DNA of 64,000 nucleotides from Clostridiales bacterium UBA3758 (GTDB lineage Bacteria > Bacillota > Clostridia > Oscillospirales > Oscillospiraceae). Positions 51,366 to 59,628 of the stretch are shown here, one piece after another. Both the position numbers and the translations under genes were made by a program. The stretch's first letter is position 1. Each line of letters opens with the position of its first letter. Location of the stretch: contig DFGE01000022.1 in NCBI GenBank assembly GCA_002371675.1, forward strand, positions 204,180 to 268,179, read 5' to 3'. The notes beneath the pieces were generated by a model that was not told where the DNA came from, did not search any database, and was given only the letters and a program-made list of their open reading frames with translations.

Positions 51366-52202
51366 TTGAAACTCCATATTCTGCGCTGCGGGACGATGCG
51401 CGTGTCCGAGACGATCCCTTTCGGCGACGCCGTCAGTCTCGCCAATACACGCAGGCAGCTGCTCACGCCGGACAGCAAGCGCGTGACGCTGCCGAACTTC
51501 TGCTATCTTCTTGAGCATCCGCAGGGCCTCTATTTGATTGACACCGGCTGGTGCCGCGAGATCAGTCCTAAGGGCAGCTATGACGCAAGGGCAGTGAGAT
51601 CCGTCCTCCCCGCCCCGCTCGCCGCGCTCTATCATCCGCAAGTGGAGGAGTGCATGACGGCGCGGGAGCAGCTTGCCGCCATGGGCATCTGCCCGGAGGA
51701 TCTTGCCGGCGTGCTCATTACGCACCTGGACGCCGACAACACCGCCGGTCTCCGCTCCCTGCGCGGCGCAAAGCGCATCATATTGCCGGAGGACGAATAT
51801 TTCTGGGCCTGCCGCACGGTATACAAGGCTCGTCAGCCCTGGAGCCTCTGGGAGGATCTGCCGATCGAGCGCATATACTACCGCGGTTCCCCGCTGGGTC
51901 CGAACCGCTGGGCTTTCGACCTGCTGGGCGACGAGAGTATCACGATGGTGAATGTCCCCGGGCATACCGACGGCATGGCCGCCGTGATCCTGCGGCACGG
52001 AAGCAGCTTCGTGCTGCTCTGCTCCGACGCCGCCTTCTCCCCGCGCAACTGGCGCGAGGGGATCGCGCCGGGCTTCGGCTTTGACCGGAAAAAGATGATG
52101 GTCGGTCTGGAATGGATCGCGCAAATGGAGCGGGAGCCCGGCTGTGCCGCCGTTCTCTGCAGTCACGACCCCGCCGTCACCGCAAAAATGATTGAATTCT
52201 AA
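51366..52202 (+). CDS. MBL-fold metallo-hydrolase, lactonase-like
   Basis: A 278-residue metallo-beta-lactamase-fold protein of the N-acyl homoserine lactonase-like group. I chose the TTG at 51366: it follows AGAAGGGG and begins KLHILRCGTMRV, the usual N-terminus of the group. The metal motif reads H120-L-D-A-D124-N125 where active lactonases have HxHxDH, so two histidines are replaced; later motifs (VPGHTDG, LLCSDAA, CSHDP) are kept. Activity is therefore uncertain and the substrate unknown. Confidence 0.82.
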   Translation: MKLHILRCGTMRVSETIPFGDAVSLANTRRQLLTPDSKRVTLPNFCYLLEHPQGLYLIDTGWCREISPKGSYDARAVRSVLPAPLAALYHPQVEECMTAREQLAAMGICPEDLAGVLITHLDADNTAGLRSLRGAKRIILPEDEYFWACRTVYKARQPWSLWEDLPIERIYYRGSPLGPNRWAFDLLGDESITMVNVPGHTDGMAAVILRHGSSFVLLCSDAAFSPRNWREGIAPGFGFDRKKMMVGLEWIAQMEREPGCAAVLCSHDPAVTAKMIEF

Positions 52203-52237
52203 CGATAGCCTTCAAGTCCTTCAAAGCCGCCGAAGGC

Positions 52238-52310
52238 ATGAACAAGCCCCGAGGGCCGGAAAGCTTTGACTGTCAAAGTCTTTTCGATGTCCCACGGGGC
52301 ATGTTTTTCA
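52238..52310. terminator. Composite hairpin between the MBL and Cys-rich genes
   Basis: An outer stem AAGCCCCG/CGGGGC and an inner CTTTGAC/GTCAAAG arm, ending in TTTTT on the plus strand, between convergent genes. Confidence 0.6.
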
Positions 52311-52328
52311 TCCTGTTCATTGCCGGGA

Positions 52329-53246
52329 TCAGAAGAGATCCAGCGAGGAGCTGAGATAGAGCTTTTCCCTCACGGTCAGGCGGTATTCCGGTCTTACGAG
52401 ATAATACAGCAGGAATTCAAGGAGCAGCGCGCTGCCGAGACCGCGGCCCTCGAGCTTGAAATTGGAAAAGCCCATCGGCTGATAGATCGTCCGGATCTCC
52501 TCCGGGTCGATAAAGCCGGGGTTTTTCATTGCCCGGGAAAAGAGGTAGCCCTCTGACGCGCCGGGCGCGCGGCAGATATGCGCTTCGCCCTCCTCCCCCA
52601 GCGCGAGACGGCTCACGCTCTCATAGCAGGCCTTCCGATCTGCGCACGAGAAGGAACAACACTCGTTGCAGAGGAATTCCACCTTGTCCTTCTGCGCCTG
52701 CGGCAGTGCATACAGGCGGCTCAGCTGCTTGTTCAGGCGGAAATCAGGCACGACGCATGCAAACTCCTCCCTCTCGAGTTCCGCAGCAAGCTCCTCCCAG
52801 CGGGTGAGCGTCTTGGTTGTGGAGGAAATGAAGCAAAAGCCGGGATAGCGCCTGCGCAGATAGTCGAGCAGCAGCTCCGAATGGACGATGACGCCGTTCT
52901 TAGCGCCGCCGTTGTGCTCAAACAGTGCACAGAGCGCGTTGCAGCGCTCGTCCGCCAGATGCTCGCTGCGCAGGAGCGAGTTGCTGAACGTGAGTCTTGC
53001 GGAGAGGCCGTATTCGCGCATCAGTGCAGCGACCTCGTGCGCATCGTCCTGTCCGCAGCCGACGCGGCCGCCGCCCCAGAGGCAGTCCCCCGGTGCGCCG
53101 TAGATCGAGGCGATCTCGCAGTCGGCGCGGAAGTATTCCCGGTGCTCGCGCCAAAGCGGCAGGAACGCCTTGTAGAATTCCGTGAACTCGAACAGCCCCG
53201 GGAGATGAAAGCGGGCCGGAGTGCGAATTTGACAGGTTTGGCTCAT
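52329..53246 (-). CDS. Cys-cluster protein, possibly U32-like
   Basis: A 305-residue protein I cannot name with confidence. It has a barrel-like alternation of helices and strands, a run of cysteines FLCNECCSFSCADRKACY (near residues 200-218) that could bind a metal or Fe-S cluster, and late FSNFKLEGRG, which resembles the FKxEGR motif of U32 peptidase-like proteins. No signal peptide. The start at 53246 follows CAGGAGGAAGATACC. It is divergent from an AraC gene. Confidence 0.6.
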   Translation of the reverse strand: MSQTCQIRTPARFHLPGLFEFTEFYKAFLPLWREHREYFRADCEIASIYGAPGDCLWGGGRVGCGQDDAHEVAALMREYGLSARLTFSNSLLRSEHLADERCNALCALFEHNGGAKNGVIVHSELLLDYLRRRYPGFCFISSTTKTLTRWEELAAELEREEFACVVPDFRLNKQLSRLYALPQAQKDKVEFLCNECCSFSCADRKACYESVSRLALGEEGEAHICRAPGASEGYLFSRAMKNPGFIDPEEIRTIYQPMGFSNFKLEGRGLGSALLLEFLLYYLVRPEYRLTVREKLYLSSSLDLF

Positions 53247-53288
53247 GGTATCTTCCTCCTGACTTGGCAGGGTATGAGATTGCTTCCG

Positions 53289-53294
53289 ATTATA
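53289..53294 (-). promoter_or_regulatory. -10 box of the Cys-cluster gene
   Basis: A perfect TATAAT on the minus strand, 42 bases before the start, with only a weak -35. Confidence 0.4.
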
Positions 53295-53325
53295 GCAGAA
53301 ATCTCCGCGCGGCGAAAGATTTCTC

Positions 53326-53354
53326 ATGACAATCCCCTTTCTGTCTGCTACAAT
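53326..53354 (+). promoter_or_regulatory. Sigma-A promoter of the AraC gene
   Basis: ATGACA (53326-53331) and TACAAT (53349-53354) are 17 bases apart. Confidence 0.6.
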
Positions 53355-53413
53355 ATGGATTGCAAACATGCGTATTGCCATGAATCTGATGCCTGCGAAA
53401 AGGATGTGGAGAA

Positions 53414-54367
53414 ATGGACGCAGAATTGATCAAAACGCTCTCTGAAATCACACCGGAGGAGCAGGCCATTCTGAACGGCAGCGGAAAGATCGACCGCTCG
53501 CTGTATATCGACGGCAGCGGCACGAAGATCAGCGCCTCCCGTCTGCTCTCTGCGGGAAAGCTCATCACCCTCCGTCCGCACACGCGATTTATCGCCTTCC
53601 CCGCCCACAGCCACGATTATGTGGAGATGGTCTATATGGTCTCCGGTTCCACCGTGCACCGCATCAACGGCCAGCGCGTCGAACTCAAGGCCGGCGAGCT
53701 GCTGCTGCTCAGCCAGACCGCCGTGCAGGAGATCGACTGCGCGGGAGAGGGCGACGTGGCGGTAAACTTCATCGTGCTGCCGCAGTTTTTCACCACAACG
53801 CTCTCCGCTCTCGGAGAGGAGGAGACGCCTCTTCGGCGCTTCCTGGTAGACTGTCTGTGCGGCGACCGCGCCGCCGAGGGCTTCCTCCACTTCCGGGTCG
53901 CGGAGGTACGAGCCGTGCAGAATCTGGTGGAAAACCTGATCCTCACACTGTTGGAATCGAGCAGCGTTAAGCGCAGGCTTGCGCAGATGACCATGACTAC
54001 GCTCTTCCTCGAACTCATGAACCACGCGGAAATGCTGCACTACACAGAGGACGAGGACGCGATCGCGGTGCAGATCCTCCGCTATATCGAGCGAAAATAT
54101 GCGCACGGAACGCTTGCAGAGGCAGCGGAGGAGCTGCATTACGACGAGGCCTGGCTCTCCCGGCAGATCAAGCGTCAGACGGGCAAGACCTTCACCGCGC
54201 TCATGCAGGAAAAACGTCTCGCGCAGGCGGCGTTTCTGCTGCGCAGCACAGACCGGCAGGTCGGTGAGATTGCGCTCGCCGTAGGCTACGAAAACACCAG
54301 CTTTTTCCACCGCCTGTTTCTGAGCGCTTACGGCTGCTCGCCAAAGCATTACAGAGATGCGGGATAA
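53414..54367 (+). CDS. AraC family transcriptional regulator
   Basis: A 317-residue regulator with an N-terminal cupin sensor (HSHDYVEMVYMVSGSTVHRINGQ, about residues 65-125) and a C-terminal AraC DNA-binding domain of two helix-turn-helices (LAEAAEELHYDEAWLSRQIKRQTGK and VGEIALAVGYENTSFFHRLF). Such proteins sense sugars or other metabolites. It is monocistronic, and the target genes are not evident from context. Confidence 0.9.
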   Translation: MDAELIKTLSEITPEEQAILNGSGKIDRSLYIDGSGTKISASRLLSAGKLITLRPHTRFIAFPAHSHDYVEMVYMVSGSTVHRINGQRVELKAGELLLLSQTAVQEIDCAGEGDVAVNFIVLPQFFTTTLSALGEEETPLRRFLVDCLCGDRAAEGFLHFRVAEVRAVQNLVENLILTLLESSSVKRRLAQMTMTTLFLELMNHAEMLHYTEDEDAIAVQILRYIERKYAHGTLAEAAEELHYDEAWLSRQIKRQTGKTFTALMQEKRLAQAAFLLRSTDRQVGEIALAVGYENTSFFHRLFLSAYGCSPKHYRDAG

Positions 54368-54376
54368 TGCATGACG

Positions 54377-54416
54377 CAAAACACGGAGGATCCGAAACTG
54401 GATTCTCCGTGTTTTT
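54377..54416. terminator. Terminator between the AraC gene and argS
   Basis: A stem AAAACACGGAG / CTCCGTGTTTT extended by ATCC/GGAT, with T tracts, between convergent genes. Confidence 0.85.
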
Positions 54417-54449
54417 CTATCTGCATGACAGGCGGGCGGTATTCCCCGC

Positions 54450-56108
54450 TCACATGCTCTCCGGTGCGGAGACGCCGAGCAGCTTGAGGGCGTTCTGCAG
54501 GGTGATCCGCGCCGCGGAAATGAGGCCGAGACGCTCGTTGGTGAGCGCAAGGTCATCGGGATTATAAACCTTGGTGCTGTTATAATAGCTGTGGAAAATC
54601 TTGACCATGCTGAGGATATAGTCCGCGAGCTTGTTGGGCTTGCGCAGCGCCGCATCGTTCGCGACCTCCGCCGGGAACTCGCCAATCATCTTGAGCAGCT
54701 GCAGCTCCTTTTCGTCCGTCAGGCGCTCGTAGCTCTCGGCGCGCACGAAGGCGGGCATCTTGGGGTTGCGGAGGATGGAGCACATGCGGGAATGCGCGTA
54801 CTGCGCATAGTAGACAGGGTTGTTGTTGTCCTTGGAGCGGGCGAGCTTGAGATCGAGATCCATGTGAGTGGACACGTCCTTGGATGAGAAGAACCAGCGG
54901 GCCGCGTCCACGCCGATATCGTCGCAGAGTTCGCGGATGGTGATGGCGTTTCCGGTGCGCTTGGACATCTTGACTTCCTTCCCGTCCTCGACCATGCGCA
55001 CCATCTGGATCAGATCGACGGAGAGGGTGTCGTCCGGGTAGCCGAGCGCCTTTAGCGCGGCCTTCATGCGCAGCACATAGGAGTGGTGATCCGCGCCCCA
55101 GAGATCGACGAGCCTGGGATAGCCCCGCTCTACCTTGTGGACGTGGTTGGCGATGTCGGGCGTGAGATAGGAGAGCGTACCGTCGCTCTTGCGCAGGACG
55201 CGGTCCTTCTCGTCGCCGAATTCGGTGCTGCGGAACCAGAGCGCGCCGTCCTGCTCGTAGGTCAGACCCTTTTCGGCCATGCGCGCGAGCACCTCGCGGA
55301 TGCGCTTTTTGTCGTCCTCATAGAAATAGGTCTCGTGCATCCAGGACTGGATCTTCACGCCGTAGAGCGCGAGATCCTGCTCGATTTTTTTCAGCTCACG
55401 GGTCTTGCCCTCGAGCATGAAGTATTCCAGGCGCTCCTTCGGGTCGGCCGTGAGCCACTTGTCGCCGTCTTTTTCGGCGATCTCTGCGGCGATCTTCTTC
55501 ACGTCCTCGGCATGATAGCCGTTCTCCGGCAGCGGGTAGTCCTGCCCGAAGTACTCAAAATAGCGTGCGGTCAGAGATTCGCCCAGCATGACGATCTGGT
55601 TGCCGGCGTCGTTGACATAGTACTCGCGCAGAACCTCGTAGCCGCTCGCCTCCATCAGACGACAGATACTGTCGCCCCAGGCGGCGTTGCGGGCATGTCC
55701 GCAGTGGAGCTCGCCCGTGGGATTGGCCGAAACCCACTCGACCAGCACCTTCTGACCCTTGCCGGACTCGTTTCTGCCATAGCTCTCCCCGGCGTCGAGG
55801 ACGCTGTTGATGAGCGCGGTGAAGGCGCCGCTCTTGAGGCGGAAGTTGATAAAGCCGGGGCGCGCCACGGTTACGGATTCGGCCTCGGGCAACAGCTCCT
55901 GCAGCTTTTGGGCGAGGGGCTCCGCGATGTCCATAGGATTGCGGCGCAGCGTGCGGGAGAGCTTCATCGCAGCGTTGGTTGCATAGTCCCCGAGCTTGGG
56001 GTCCTTCGGTGTCTCCACGACGAAATCAAGTCCCTCGGTGTCGAGCTCGTATACGGAGCGGACGGCGGCATGCACCGCGTCCAGGATCCTGGCGTCAAAA
56101 GAATTCAT
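54450..56108 (-). CDS. argS: Arginyl-tRNA synthetase
   Basis: Class I synthetase charging tRNA-Arg. The 552 residues have the N-terminal tRNA-recognition domain, ANPTGELHCGHARNAAWGD (HIGH motif near 133-136), and KMSKRTGNAITI (KMSKS near 380), then the helical anticodon domain. The start at 56108 follows AGGAAGGA; the frame to 56141 adds non-conserved residues. It lies in an arginine-related neighbourhood but has its own promoter and no T-box leader. Confidence 0.96.
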   Translation of the reverse strand: MNSFDARILDAVHAAVRSVYELDTEGLDFVVETPKDPKLGDYATNAAMKLSRTLRRNPMDIAEPLAQKLQELLPEAESVTVARPGFINFRLKSGAFTALINSVLDAGESYGRNESGKGQKVLVEWVSANPTGELHCGHARNAAWGDSICRLMEASGYEVLREYYVNDAGNQIVMLGESLTARYFEYFGQDYPLPENGYHAEDVKKIAAEIAEKDGDKWLTADPKERLEYFMLEGKTRELKKIEQDLALYGVKIQSWMHETYFYEDDKKRIREVLARMAEKGLTYEQDGALWFRSTEFGDEKDRVLRKSDGTLSYLTPDIANHVHKVERGYPRLVDLWGADHHSYVLRMKAALKALGYPDDTLSVDLIQMVRMVEDGKEVKMSKRTGNAITIRELCDDIGVDAARWFFSSKDVSTHMDLDLKLARSKDNNNPVYYAQYAHSRMCSILRNPKMPAFVRAESYERLTDEKELQLLKMIGEFPAEVANDAALRKPNKLADYILSMVKIFHSYYNSTKVYNPDDLALTNERLGLISAARITLQNALKLLGVSAPESM

Positions 56109-56150
56109 AGCTGTGCGTTCCTTCCTGTCAGTTTCAAACACAATGCTGTT

Positions 56151-56178
56151 ACTATATCACGAATTGGAAAATGTGCAA
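56151..56178 (-). promoter_or_regulatory. Sigma-A promoter of argS
   Basis: On the minus strand TTGCAC (56173-56178) and TATAGT (56151-56156) are 16 bases apart; the leader is only about 35 bases. Confidence 0.55.
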
Positions 56179-56227
56179 GACTCAAATCGGGCCGGGCTCG
56201 ACGAAAGACGCCGCCAGGCCGCAATGC

Positions 56228-57520
56228 TCATTTATCGCGTCCGCGGCGGCGGCCTGTGCGGCCGGTCTCGCTTCCGTCGGCCTTCTGCAGCGTAACGCTC
56301 GCGCGAAACTGTGTGGGCGTCATGGCTTTGATCTTGAGAAAATTGAGATTGAAGGTCTTGATATTCCGATAGCCGACCTCCACCGCCACGTCAAGGATCA
56401 GAAAGTCCGTCGAGGCCAGCAGCTCACAGGCGCGGTTGATGCGCACCTCGTGCAGCAGCGCGTCGAAGCTCCTTCCAGCGTAGTACAGCAGCAGGCGGTT
56501 CATCTCCGTGACCGACACGCCGAAGCGCTCCGCCGCACGTCCCGCCGAGAGCGTCTCGTCGGAGTAGTTTTGCAGAACATACTCCGCCAGGGCAAGAGCG
56601 GTGGCTTTCTCAGAGTGGTCGGAGCGTCCGCGGGTCTTGGCATAAATGCGGCGGTAGTTCATCGGCGTGACCTCCATCTCGGCGACAAAGTGCCTGGAGA
56701 GATGCGAGGCGTCCACGAAGCCGACAAGTCGGGCGATTTCGTTGAGCGTGAGCTCCGTATAGAGCAGGTAATCTGCCGCTTTTTCCACACGGATCCCGCT
56801 CAGCAGGCGCTTGAAGGTCGTGCCGGTGAGCTTGGAGATCTGCCTGCTGAGGGCGGATTCGGAGAGGAAGAACAGCTCCGCCGTGCCGGCGAGCGTGAGC
56901 TTTTCGCCGGAATGGGTATAGAGATACCGCAGGATGGCACGCCCCTCCCCTGCCGCTTCTGCGGGAACCTCTGCACGCAGATCATCGGCAAAACGCCGAT
57001 AGAGAATCATCAGCTCGATGAGCTTTTCCGCAGCGTACAGCCGCCCCATGGGCTTTTCCGGGACACTCTCCCGTGCGGAGGCCACGCCGAATTCCTCCCG
57101 GATCTCGCCCAGAAGGCGCTCGATGGCAGCGCTCTGCGCCTCGTCGAGCAAGACGGCGGGCCGCAGCGTAAGGAAGCGCAGCAGCTCCGTCCCCTCCTCC
57201 TCTGCGCCGGGCACAGCCTTCAGCACAGCCTCAAGATAGGAGTAATTATATATCACCTTTTCAAAGCTCAGCGCCTCGGAGACCTCGGTGACCTCAGTGA
57301 TCTGCCAGGGCGAGATGGCGACGAGAGTGCCGGGATGGATCGGCTGCGGTTTGCCGTCGATCTCAAGCACGCCCTCGCCTCGCCGGAAAAACCAGAAGCG
57401 CGCGGCCTGGTGGATGAGCGGGCGCGTCGGCGCCTGGATCGCCTCATAGTCGAAGGAGCAGAGCAGCGCCGGGTCGCTCTCGGACGCCCGGTTCTCCTGC
57501 AAAGCAGCCGGTTTTGTCAT
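56228..57520 (-). CDS. AraC regulator with two DNA-binding modules
   Basis: A 430-residue regulator. Residues 20-110 look like a cupin sensor (FWFFRRGEGVLEIDGKPQPIHPGTLVAISPW). Two complete AraC-type modules follow: one at about 195-290 (LAGTAELFFLSESALSRQISKLTG; LNEIARLVGFVDASHLSRHFVAEM) and a second at about 310-410 (AGRAAERFGVSVTEMNRLLLYYAG; ILDVAVEVGYRNIKTFNLNFLKI). Most AraC proteins have one. It lies directly behind arcA-argF-arcC, whose terminator contains its promoter, and is a candidate regulator of that operon. Confidence 0.85.
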   Translation of the reverse strand: MTKPAALQENRASESDPALLCSFDYEAIQAPTRPLIHQAARFWFFRRGEGVLEIDGKPQPIHPGTLVAISPWQITEVTEVSEALSFEKVIYNYSYLEAVLKAVPGAEEEGTELLRFLTLRPAVLLDEAQSAAIERLLGEIREEFGVASARESVPEKPMGRLYAAEKLIELMILYRRFADDLRAEVPAEAAGEGRAILRYLYTHSGEKLTLAGTAELFFLSESALSRQISKLTGTTFKRLLSGIRVEKAADYLLYTELTLNEIARLVGFVDASHLSRHFVAEMEVTPMNYRRIYAKTRGRSDHSEKATALALAEYVLQNYSDETLSAGRAAERFGVSVTEMNRLLLYYAGRSFDALLHEVRINRACELLASTDFLILDVAVEVGYRNIKTFNLNFLKIKAMTPTQFRASVTLQKADGSETGRTGRRRGRDK

Positions 57521-57570
57521 GGGGAGTTCCTCCGCAGCAAAGCAATCGTTGATTCAAAAAAAGCGCGAAA

Positions 57571-57612
57571 AAAACAGCTGCCTCTATTTTAGCACGAAGG
57601 CAGCTGTTTTTC
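57571..57612 (-). terminator. Terminator of the arcA-argF-arcC operon
   Basis: A 14-base-pair stem AAAAACAGCTGCCT / AGGCAGCTGTTTTT with a 14-base loop, 32 bases after arcC, followed by T on the minus strand. Confidence 0.8.
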
Positions 57613-57615
57613 AAT
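57587..57615 (-). promoter_or_regulatory. Promoter of the double AraC gene inside the arc terminator
   Basis: On the minus strand TTGAAA (57610-57615) and TAAAAT (57587-57592, preceded by TGC) are 17 bases apart. The -10 lies in the terminator loop. Confidence 0.6.
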
Positions 57616-57643
57616 TGATTCTTACTCTGCCTGGATCACGGGA

Positions 57644-58582
57644 TCATTCAGCGCGGATCACGGTGCCGGTCTTCCCTTCCAGCGCCTCGGCTGCGCGGGC
57701 AAGCGAGGTGATGAGCGCGGTGCTCCCGGGGCAGGCGCGCACGAAATCCAGGCAGCTTTCCACCTTTGGGAGCATGCTGCCGGGAGCAAACTGCCCCTCG
57801 GCGATGAAGCGCTCGCAGTCGTCCAGGGTCATTTCCGCAAGCTCACGCTGATTGGGCTTGCCGTAGTTTACGCATACGCGGTCGACCGCGGTGAGGATAA
57901 TGAGGCGGTCTGCGCGGATCTCACGCGCGAGCAGCGCGGAGGCGCGATCCTTGTCTATGACGGCGGGGACGCCGCAGAGTCCCTCTTCTGTCTCCACAAC
58001 GGGGATACCGCCGCCGCCGACCGTAATGACAACGTCGCCGGAAGCAATAAGCTGCTGCACGACGCCGAGCTCCACGATGCGCTGCGGGATCGGGGACGGG
58101 ACTACGCGGCGGTAGCCGCGCCCGGCGTCCTCAACAAAGGTAAACCCCTTCTCCGCCGCGATGTTCTCAGCCTCTTCCCTGGTGTAGAAGCTGCCGACAG
58201 GCTTGGTGGGATGCGCAAAGCCCGGGTCGCTTTGATCGACGACGACCTCCGTCACCACCGTGGCAACCTCTCGGACGATTCCACGGCGACGCAGCTCGTT
58301 CTGCAGCGCCTGCTGCAGATGATAGCCGATATAGCCCTGGGTCATGGCGCCGCATTCGGGAAAGGGCATGAAGGGCGTGCCGCCGCCCTTCTGCGAGGAA
58401 TACTCCATGGCGAGATTGATCATGCCGACCTGCGGGCCGTTACCGTGGCCGATCACGAGTTCAAAGCCCTTCTCAACCAGATCCGCCAGCGAGACGGCAG
58501 TGCCGCGCACGAGCTCACGCTGCTGTTCGGGCGTATTGCCCAGAGCGTTGCCGCCCAGGGCTACGACGATTCTTTCCGGCAT
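57644..58582 (-). CDS. arcC: Carbamate kinase
   Basis: Converts carbamoyl phosphate and ADP to ATP, CO2 and ammonia, the energy-yielding step of the arginine deiminase pathway. The 312 residues contain IVVALGGNALGNTPEQQ, VIGHGNGPQVGMINLAME, PFPECGAMTQGYIGYHLQQAL and VGGGGIPVVE. It is the third gene of the operon, 6 bases after argF. Confidence 0.97.
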   Translation of the reverse strand: MPERIVVALGGNALGNTPEQQRELVRGTAVSLADLVEKGFELVIGHGNGPQVGMINLAMEYSSQKGGGTPFMPFPECGAMTQGYIGYHLQQALQNELRRRGIVREVATVVTEVVVDQSDPGFAHPTKPVGSFYTREEAENIAAEKGFTFVEDAGRGYRRVVPSPIPQRIVELGVVQQLIASGDVVITVGGGGIPVVETEEGLCGVPAVIDKDRASALLAREIRADRLIILTAVDRVCVNYGKPNQRELAEMTLDDCERFIAEGQFAPGSMLPKVESCLDFVRACPGSTALITSLARAAEALEGKTGTVIRAE

Positions 58583-58588
58583 GGCAGC

Positions 58589-59581
58589 TTACTTCAGCGT
58601 GGCGTAGAGGATGGCCTTGATGGAGTGCATGCGGTTCTCGGCCTCATCGAACTGGCGGGCCTGGGTGCCGAGGAACACGTCGTCCGTGACTTCCATGGCC
58701 TCAAGGCCGAACTTCTGATAGATGTCCTCGCCCACGGCGGTCTCGCGGTCATGATAGGAGGGCAGGCAGTGCATGAAGATGGCGGTGGGCTTTGCCAGCG
58801 CCATGAGCTCTTTGTTGATCTGGTAGGGGCGCAGCAGCTCAATGCGCTTGGCCCAGATCTCGTCGGGCTCGCCCATGGAGACCCAGATATCGGTATAGAG
58901 CACGTCGCAGTCCTTTGCGCCCTGAGCGGGATCGTCGGTGAACTCGAGCACGGCGCCGGTCTCTTTGGCGATCTCGCGGCACTTGGCGATGAGCTTCTCG
59001 TCGGGCTGGTTCTCCTTGGGGGCACAGGCGCAGTAGTGCATACCGAGCTTGGAGCAGACGACCATGAGGGAGTTGGCCACGTTGTTGCGGGCGTCGCCGA
59101 AGAAGGTGAGCTTGCGGCCGCGCTCATCTCCGAACTCCTCGCGGACGGTAAGGATGTCTGCGATCATCTGGGTAGGATGGAAGTCATCCGTCAGGCCGTT
59201 CCACACGGGAACACCGGAGTATTTGGCGAGATCCTCGACTACGGACTGCTTGTAGCCGCGGTACTCGATGCCGTCGAACATCCTGCCGAGCACCTTGGCA
59301 GTGTCAGCGAGGGACTCCTTCTTGCCCATCTGGGACGATTTGGAGTCGAGGAAGGTGACGCCCATGCCGAGGTCACGCGCGCCGACCTCGAAGGCGCAGC
59401 GGGTGCGGGTGGAGGTCTTCTCGAAGAGCAGGACAATCTGCTTGTCGCTGAGCCACTTGTGTTCCACGCCGGCCATTTTCAGGCGCTTGAATTCTGCGGA
59501 CAGGTCCAGCAGATAGCGGATCTCCGCCGGGCTGTAATCGAGCAGGGTGAGAAAGCTTCTGCCTCTGATGTTGACTCCCAT
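58589..59581 (-). CDS. argF: Ornithine carbamoyltransferase
   Basis: Cleaves citrulline with phosphate to ornithine and carbamoyl phosphate when working in the deiminase pathway (arcB role). The 330 residues show FEKTSTRTRCAFEVGARDLG (carbamoyl phosphate site), DDFHPTQMIADI, DVLYTDIWVSMGEP and FMHCLPSYHD. Sequence alone does not tell the catabolic from the biosynthetic form, but the position between arcA and arcC supports the catabolic role. Confidence 0.95.
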   Translation of the reverse strand: MGVNIRGRSFLTLLDYSPAEIRYLLDLSAEFKRLKMAGVEHKWLSDKQIVLLFEKTSTRTRCAFEVGARDLGMGVTFLDSKSSQMGKKESLADTAKVLGRMFDGIEYRGYKQSVVEDLAKYSGVPVWNGLTDDFHPTQMIADILTVREEFGDERGRKLTFFGDARNNVANSLMVVCSKLGMHYCACAPKENQPDEKLIAKCREIAKETGAVLEFTDDPAQGAKDCDVLYTDIWVSMGEPDEIWAKRIELLRPYQINKELMALAKPTAIFMHCLPSYHDRETAVGEDIYQKFGLEAMEVTDDVFLGTQARQFDEAENRMHSIKAILYATLK

Positions 59582-59628
59582 GATGTGTTCCTCCTGTAAT
59601 AGATATGTTGAGTTTGGTTTCTTTTGCT

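Noticed and set aside
56109..56160. T-box leader before argS
   Set aside because: The distance from promoter to start is only about 35 bases, too short for a T-box, and no T-box core sequence is present.
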